Source of the DNA: Rhodobacter huangdaonensis
GTDB lineage: Bacteria > Pseudomonadota > Alphaproteobacteria > Rhodobacterales > Rhodobacteraceae
DNA: 64,000 bases
Reading direction: 5' to 3'
NCBI RefSeq assembly: GCF_004022465.1
Contig: NZ_SAVA01000004.1
Coordinates: 62,001-126,000, forward strand
In this document: positions 60,010-64,000 of the stretch, in pieces
Layout: the number at the start of each line of letters is the position of its first letter
Position numbering within the stretch: position 1 is the first letter of the stretch
Notes under the pieces: model-generated
What the model was told of the DNA's origin: nothing
Databases searched by the model: none
The model's input: the letters and a program-made list of their open reading frames with translations, nothing else
Translations under genes and position numbers: made by a program

Positions 60010-60501
60010 ATGCGTTTCTCTGCCGTTCCCGCCGTCCTGCTGTGCCTTGCATTCCTGCCCGGGCCGGTGCTTGCCCAGCAGATCGCGCTTGGCGGCATCC
60101 GCGCCGATGCCAAGGCTCCGGTCGAGGTGACGGCCGACAGCCTTGCCGTGAACCAGACCGACGGCAGCGCCACCTTCACCGGCAACGTGCTGGTGGTGCA
60201 GGGCGGCATGCGGCTGAAGGCGGCGGTGGTGGATGTCGAATATGACCCGAAGGACCGCAGCAAGATCACCCGCATGCATGCGACGGGCGGGGTGACGCTG
60301 GTGTCGCCCGCCGAGGCCGCCGAGGCGAAGGAGGCGGTCTATGACGTCGCCGCCTCGAATGTGGTGATGACCGGCGACGTGCTGCTGACCCAGGGCCAGA
60401 ACGTGATGTCGGGCCAGAAGCTGACCGTCGATCTGAAGACCGGCACCGGCCAGATTGACGGGCGGGTGCGCACCATCCTGCAGCCGGAGGCGAAGAAATG
60501 A
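60010..60501 (+). CDS. lptA: LptA, periplasmic LPS bridge protein
   Basis: 163 residues. Signal peptide (ends GPVLAQ near 23) and an OstA-like domain (VEVTADSLAVNQTDGSATFTGNVLVVQGGMRLKAAVVDVEYD, VYDVAASNVVMTGDVLLTQGQNVMSGQKLTVDLKTG). It carries LPS across the periplasm to LptD. Overlaps lptB by four bases. Confidence 0.95.
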   Translation: MRFSAVPAVLLCLAFLPGPVLAQQIALGGIRADAKAPVEVTADSLAVNQTDGSATFTGNVLVVQGGMRLKAAVVDVEYDPKDRSKITRMHATGGVTLVSPAEAAEAKEAVYDVAASNVVMTGDVLLTQGQNVMSGQKLTVDLKTGTGQIDGRVRTILQPEAKK

Positions 60502-61274
60502 CCGATCTTGATCCGGTTGCGGATCTCGGCCTGACGGCGCCGGCCGAAGCGGGCGGGCTGCGCGTCATCAACCTGCGCAAGAGCTATCGCAAGCGGCTGG
60601 TGCTGCGCGACGTGTCGCTGCATCTCGAGCGCGGCGAGGTGGTGGCACTGCTTGGCCCGAACGGCTCGGGCAAGACCACCTGCTTCTACGCCATTGCCGG
60701 GCTGATCAGCCCCGACTCGGGCAAGGTGACGATCGACGGGCGCGAGGCCACCGGCCTGCCGATGTATCGCCGCGCCCGCATGGGCATCGGCTATCTGCCG
60801 CAGGAGGCCTCGATCTTCCGCGGCCTGACGGTCGAGCAGAACATCATGGCGATTCTCGAGATTGCCGTGCCCGAGCCGCACCGGCGGCGCGAGCGGCTTG
60901 AGGAGCTGCTGGGCGACTTCTCGATCGCACATCTGCGCCAGGCGCCGGCGCTGGCGCTCTCGGGCGGCGAGCGGCGCCGGGTGGAGATCGCCCGCTGTCT
61001 CGCCGCCGATCCGAAATATCTGCTGCTCGATGAACCCTTTGCCGGCGTCGACCCGATCGCGGTGAGCGAGATCCGCGCTCTGGTGTCGCACCTCAAGGAG
61101 CGCGGCATCGGCGTGCTGATCACCGATCACAACGTGCGCGAGACGCTGGAGATCGTGGAACGGGCCTATATCCTGCACGATGGCCAGGTTTTGATGTCCG
61201 GAACGACCGATGAGGTGGTGCGCGACGAGAACGTCCGCCGGGTCTATCTGGGCGAGAATTTCCATATCTCGTGA
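60498..61274 (+). CDS. lptB: LptB, LPS export ATPase
   Basis: 258 residues, an ABC ATPase with Walker A GPNGSGKT at 53-60, signature LSGGERRR at 154-161, Walker B YLLLDEP at 174-180, and the typical LptB end VYLGENFHIS. It powers LPS extraction from the inner membrane with LptFG. Followed not by rpoN but by a 231-base gap and hpf. Confidence 0.97.
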   Translation: MTDLDPVADLGLTAPAEAGGLRVINLRKSYRKRLVLRDVSLHLERGEVVALLGPNGSGKTTCFYAIAGLISPDSGKVTIDGREATGLPMYRRARMGIGYLPQEASIFRGLTVEQNIMAILEIAVPEPHRRRERLEELLGDFSIAHLRQAPALALSGGERRRVEIARCLAADPKYLLLDEPFAGVDPIAVSEIRALVSHLKERGIGVLITDHNVRETLEIVERAYILHDGQVLMSGTTDEVVRDENVRRVYLGENFHIS

Positions 61275-61505
61275 GGGGTGCTGCGGCGCGGCGTAGGTCC
61301 CCCGTTGACACCCCCGCCGTTCCGTTCCCAAATGGGGCAAATGCGTGAACACCGCCCCCTTTCCCGAGCGAGCGCGCCGCTTCAAACCCGGCACCTTTGG
61401 GGCTTTGCTTCAACGGTGCAATGTGGCAGTTCCCCCAAGGATTTAACCAGCCTGCCGCGTGGACGCATCGTCCCGCTTGCAGGTCACTGACGTGAAGGAG
61501 AAGCC

Positions 61506-62081
61506 ATGCGTTACCAGATCAGCGGCAAACAGATCGACATCGGGGAAGCGCTGCAAAGCCACGTGAAGTCCGAACTGGGCGAGACCGTGGACAAGTACAT
61601 GCAGCGTCCGACCGATGCGACTGTCGTCTTTTCGCGCAATGCGCATGAATACATCTGCGAGGCCACGGTGCACCTGTCCACCGGCCTCACCGCTTCCGCC
61701 AGCGGGCGCGCCACCGAGGTCTATGCGGCCTTCGAAGCGTGCCGTGAGAAGATGGACAAGCAGCTGCGCCGCCACAAGCGCCGCCTGAAGGACCACCACA
61801 AGGAACGTTCGGAGCCGGTTGAATTCGGCGCCGCGGATCTGTATGTGCTCGCCTCGGATGAAGACGACGCGACGGCCGAGGACGAAAGCCTGACCCCGGT
61901 CATCGTCGCCGAGATGGAGACGCGCGTCCCCACGATCTCGGTCGGCGAGGCGGTGATGCAGATGGAGCTCTCTTCGAAGCTGCTGCTCGTCTTCCGCAAC
62001 GAGAAACATGGCGGGGTCAACGTCGTCTACCGTCGCGACGACGGTCACGTTGGCTGGATTGACCCGCGCCACAGCAAGTGA
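61506..62081 (+). CDS. hpf: Ribosome hibernation-promoting factor, long form
   Basis: 191 residues: N-terminal ribosome-binding domain (about 1-110, MRYQISGKQIDIGEALQSHVKSELGETVDKY) and the C-terminal dimerisation domain (about 130-190, METRVPTISVGEAVMQMELSSKLLLVFRNEKHGGVNVVYRRDDGHVGWIDP). Long HPF makes 100S ribosome dimers on its own. AAGGAGAA precedes the ATG; 231 bases separate it from lptB, so it probably has its own promoter, which I could not pick out. Confidence 0.96.
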   Translation: MRYQISGKQIDIGEALQSHVKSELGETVDKYMQRPTDATVVFSRNAHEYICEATVHLSTGLTASASGRATEVYAAFEACREKMDKQLRRHKRRLKDHHKERSEPVEFGAADLYVLASDEDDATAEDESLTPVIVAEMETRVPTISVGEAVMQMELSSKLLLVFRNEKHGGVNVVYRRDDGHVGWIDPRHSK

Positions 62082-62116
62082 GCGTCTGATCCATGACGGG
62101 CGCAGAAAAAGGACAG

Positions 62117-62581
62117 ATGGATCTTTCGACATTGCTCAAGCCGGATGCCGTCAAGGTGCTGGCCACCGTGACGAGCAAGAAGCGCCTGTTCCAGGACCTT
62201 GGCGACATCGCGCATTCAGCCTACGGGCTGGATGCGATCCAGACCGTGGACGCGCTGCAGGAGCGGGAAACCCTTGGCCCTACCGGCGTGGGGCATGGCG
62301 TGGCGCTGCCGCATGCGCGTCTGCACGGGCTGAAGACGGTGATCGGCGTGTTCCTGCGGCTCGAGAAGCCGCTCGATTTCGATGCGGTCGACCGGCAGCC
62401 GGTCGACCTCGTCTTCGCGTTGTTCGCGCCGAAGGATTCCGGGGTCGAGCATCTGAAGGCGCTGGCGCTGGTGTCGCGCACGATGCGCAACCCCGAAACC
62501 TGCGCCAAGCTGCGGGCGAACACCGACCCGGCAGCGCTGCACGCGGTGCTGACCGCCGCGCAGGGCGCACAGGCGGCCTGA
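62117..62581 (+). CDS. ptsN: PtsN, nitrogen-regulatory EIIA (PTS-Ntr)
   Basis: 154 residues with the phospho-acceptor His66 in GVALPHARL. Start at the ATG with AAGGA before it; an upstream ATG (62093) would add 8 residues but has no ribosome binding site. Final receiver of the EINtr-NPr phosphorelay, regulating potassium and nitrogen-linked functions. Follows hpf by 35 bases; ends 3 bases before the convergent sulfotransferase gene. Confidence 0.96.
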   Translation: MDLSTLLKPDAVKVLATVTSKKRLFQDLGDIAHSAYGLDAIQTVDALQERETLGPTGVGHGVALPHARLHGLKTVIGVFLRLEKPLDFDAVDRQPVDLVFALFAPKDSGVEHLKALALVSRTMRNPETCAKLRANTDPAALHAVLTAAQGAQAA

Positions 62582-62584
62582 GGC

Positions 62585-63979
62585 TCAGGCCGCCTTCCAG
62601 TCCGAAAATCCGAACTGCATGAAGTCGCGCGTGTAAGCCTCACGCGCGGCTTTTTCCAGCGACGGGGTCCAGATCCGGGCAAGTTTCACCGGCGCGGTGT
62701 CGCCGTCCTGCGCCACGAAGGCCGGCGCCTCGACCCCGGCGGCGTGGGCGAGATAGGCCAGATCCCCGGCGAGGTGGTCTTCGCGGGCGACGAGATCGGG
62801 CGGCGAGATCTGGGCAAAGCCCTGCAGCGTGGCCGACTGGCTGGCCCAGAGCGTGTGCACCGGCAGGCTCGTTTGCGCGTTCAGGTTCGATTTCAGCCAG
62901 ATCAGGAAGGCCTCGAGCCCGTCGGCCCAGTCGGCGGCGGGCAGGGTCTTGCCCTCGGCGGGCAGCGGCAGCTTGTAGGTGTCGCGCAGCACGGTGCGGA
63001 TCCCGGCCAGATTGTTCCAGCTTTGCACCGCGGCAAAGGCAAGATGGGCGCGCAAAAGCGGATGGCGCAGCACGGTGAAGCTGCGGTGCCCGGGGTGCTG
63101 GCGCTTCCATTGCCGCAGGGTCTTTTGCGAGAAATCCTCGGTCAGCGCCCCAAGCCCGCCAAGCCAGGCACGCAGCGGCCCGTCCGCGGCCGGGCGCAGC
63201 GGCATGTAGAGCAGCCCCGCCTCGCAGCCGATGAAGCTTGGCACGTTCGGGCCGCGGCGCGGCTCGAAATTCGGCGTGCGCGACAGGTTGAAGCGGTCCA
63301 TCCGGGCAAGCGAGGCTTCCATCTCCGGGAAGTTCGTCACCTTCTCCTCGAGCGCCTCGGGGTTCTGCACCACAAGGTTCGAGGGCAGGGCGCTCAGCCG
63401 CCCCTCGACGCCGAGCCAGGCGGCAAGCCCGTTCAGCACCGCAAGATCCTGCGCGTCCTCGTAGTCGATGTAGAAGGCGCTTTGCCCCGACACCTGCAGC
63501 GCGTGCATCAGCAGCACCTGGAACCCCTGCAGTTCGGCCAGGTGCGTTTCGAAGTCCGCGGCGTCGAAGGCGGTGCGGACCGCCTTGCGGTTCCTGGCAT
63601 CGCCCAGCTTCCACTGCCCGGTGGCGCGGGCGATCTGCAGGCTGACATAGCTCTCGATCGGGTTGCGGGTCAGCACGATCTTGGCGCAGCGCGGATCGTC
63701 GAGCATGGCGCTCAGCACGCGCGGGTCGTGATCGTGGAAGTAGCGACAGCCATTCAGCCCCGGCGCCGTGCGGATCCGCTCCCACAGCACCAGCGGGTCG
63801 GCATCGCGCTCGGCCCGGCTGACGCCGAGAAGCGACGTCTTCTTCGGATAGCCGATCAGCTCGGGATTGAACGGCTCGCCATGGCAGCTGACGCCGTCAA
63901 GCATGTTCAGCGCCGCCTCGAGCAGGTTCGAGCCGGTGCGCATCTCGGCAAAGATCACGAAGCTGTCGAAGGAGGCCAT
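62585..63979 (-). CDS. Sulfotransferase-like protein (NodH/Stf0 group), two-part
   Basis: 464 residues, no signal peptide. The first half is a recognisable sulfotransferase: 5'-phosphosulfate loop AEMRTGSNLLE near 11-21, GEPFNPELIGYP, and the 3'-phosphate-binding KIVLTRNPIESYVSLQIARATGQW. The second half (about 260-464) contains another HPGHRSFTVLRHPLLRAHLAFAAVQSW, which looks like a degenerate second 3'-phosphate-binding segment. Substrate unknown. No good Shine-Dalgarno; the ATG follows a possible upstream gene end (TGA at 63986-63988), and the window stops there. Confidence 0.85.
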   Translation of the reverse strand: MASFDSFVIFAEMRTGSNLLEAALNMLDGVSCHGEPFNPELIGYPKKTSLLGVSRAERDADPLVLWERIRTAPGLNGCRYFHDHDPRVLSAMLDDPRCAKIVLTRNPIESYVSLQIARATGQWKLGDARNRKAVRTAFDAADFETHLAELQGFQVLLMHALQVSGQSAFYIDYEDAQDLAVLNGLAAWLGVEGRLSALPSNLVVQNPEALEEKVTNFPEMEASLARMDRFNLSRTPNFEPRRGPNVPSFIGCEAGLLYMPLRPAADGPLRAWLGGLGALTEDFSQKTLRQWKRQHPGHRSFTVLRHPLLRAHLAFAAVQSWNNLAGIRTVLRDTYKLPLPAEGKTLPAADWADGLEAFLIWLKSNLNAQTSLPVHTLWASQSATLQGFAQISPPDLVAREDHLAGDLAYLAHAAGVEAPAFVAQDGDTAPVKLARIWTPSLEKAAREAYTRDFMQFGFSDWKAA

Positions 63980-64000
63980 GTCATTTCACCAGATAGGGGC

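Noticed and set aside
63980..64000. 3' end of a further minus-strand gene upstream of the sulfotransferase gene (TGA at 63986-63988).
   Set aside because: Only four codons would be visible, which is too little to support a feature.

Overview
The window is high-GC DNA from a Rhodobacter-group alphaproteobacterium (Rhodobacterales/Paracoccaceae). The clearest marker is the redox and light regulator locus regB<-->senC-regA-hvrA, followed by an hvrB-like LysR gene and ahcY. This is the arrangement known from Rhodobacter capsulatus and, as prrBCA-spb-ahcY, from R. sphaeroides. The flagellar block has the Rhodobacterales order (flhA-fliR-flhB facing fliL-flgH-flgA-flgG-flgF-fliQ-fliE-flgC-flgB, then fliI). 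No tRNA, rRNA, insertion sequence, prophage or CRISPR array was seen. Coding density is about 95 percent, and no stretch longer than 300 bases lacks a gene. The longest gaps, 54346-54612, 57604-57848 and 61275-61505, hold no further gene that I can support.

Layout. 1-11.5 kb: envelope and protein quality control (tamB partial, tamA, idi, secB, fxsA, a Tim44-like protein, mltA, an Smr protein, a lipoprotein hydrolase, hslU, hslV, a KpsS-like orphan, trxA). 11.5-20 kb: one tightly overlapped minus-strand run, tsaE-amgK-murU-addB-addA, covering tRNA t6A modification, MurNAc recycling and double-strand-break repair. 20-28 kb: a PAS protein behind a perfect CtrA box, then the reg/hvr/ahcY locus. 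28-33 kb: housekeeping and poorly known genes (DUF2853, a crotonase-fold protein, DUF2125, pmbA, a CysQ-like phosphatase). 33.1-44.1 kb: flagellar export apparatus, rod, L-ring and export ATPase, with a flagellar lytic transglycosylase. 44.2-47 kb: an overlapping GSCFA/SGNH pair, rlmH, and rsfS behind a small upstream ORF. 47-53 kb: leucine biosynthesis (leuC, leuD, leuB) interleaved with membrane and degenerate-nuclease genes. 53-57.6 kb: UDP-glucose dehydrogenase and a large RTX-type calcium-binding protein. 57.8-62.6 kb: rnd-kdsD-lptC-lptA-lptB-hpf-ptsN (LPS biogenesis, ribosome hibernation, PTS-Ntr) without the rpoN gene often found between lptB and hpf. The window ends in a 464-aa sulfotransferase-like gene.

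Most genes are conserved chromosomal functions. The less ordinary material lies in regulation and in odd proteins: a 30-codon ORF divergent from the hvrB-like gene with a 7-bp inverted repeat between them; a 19-codon ORF coupled to rsfS by an ATGA overlap; a putatively leaderless 28-codon ORF and hairpin before leuC; a CtrA box inside a palindrome; an endonuclease-fold protein that has lost several expected active-site residues; an MltA with no possible signal peptide; and a two-part sulfotransferase. I did not find a clear-cut new multi-gene defence or mobile system.
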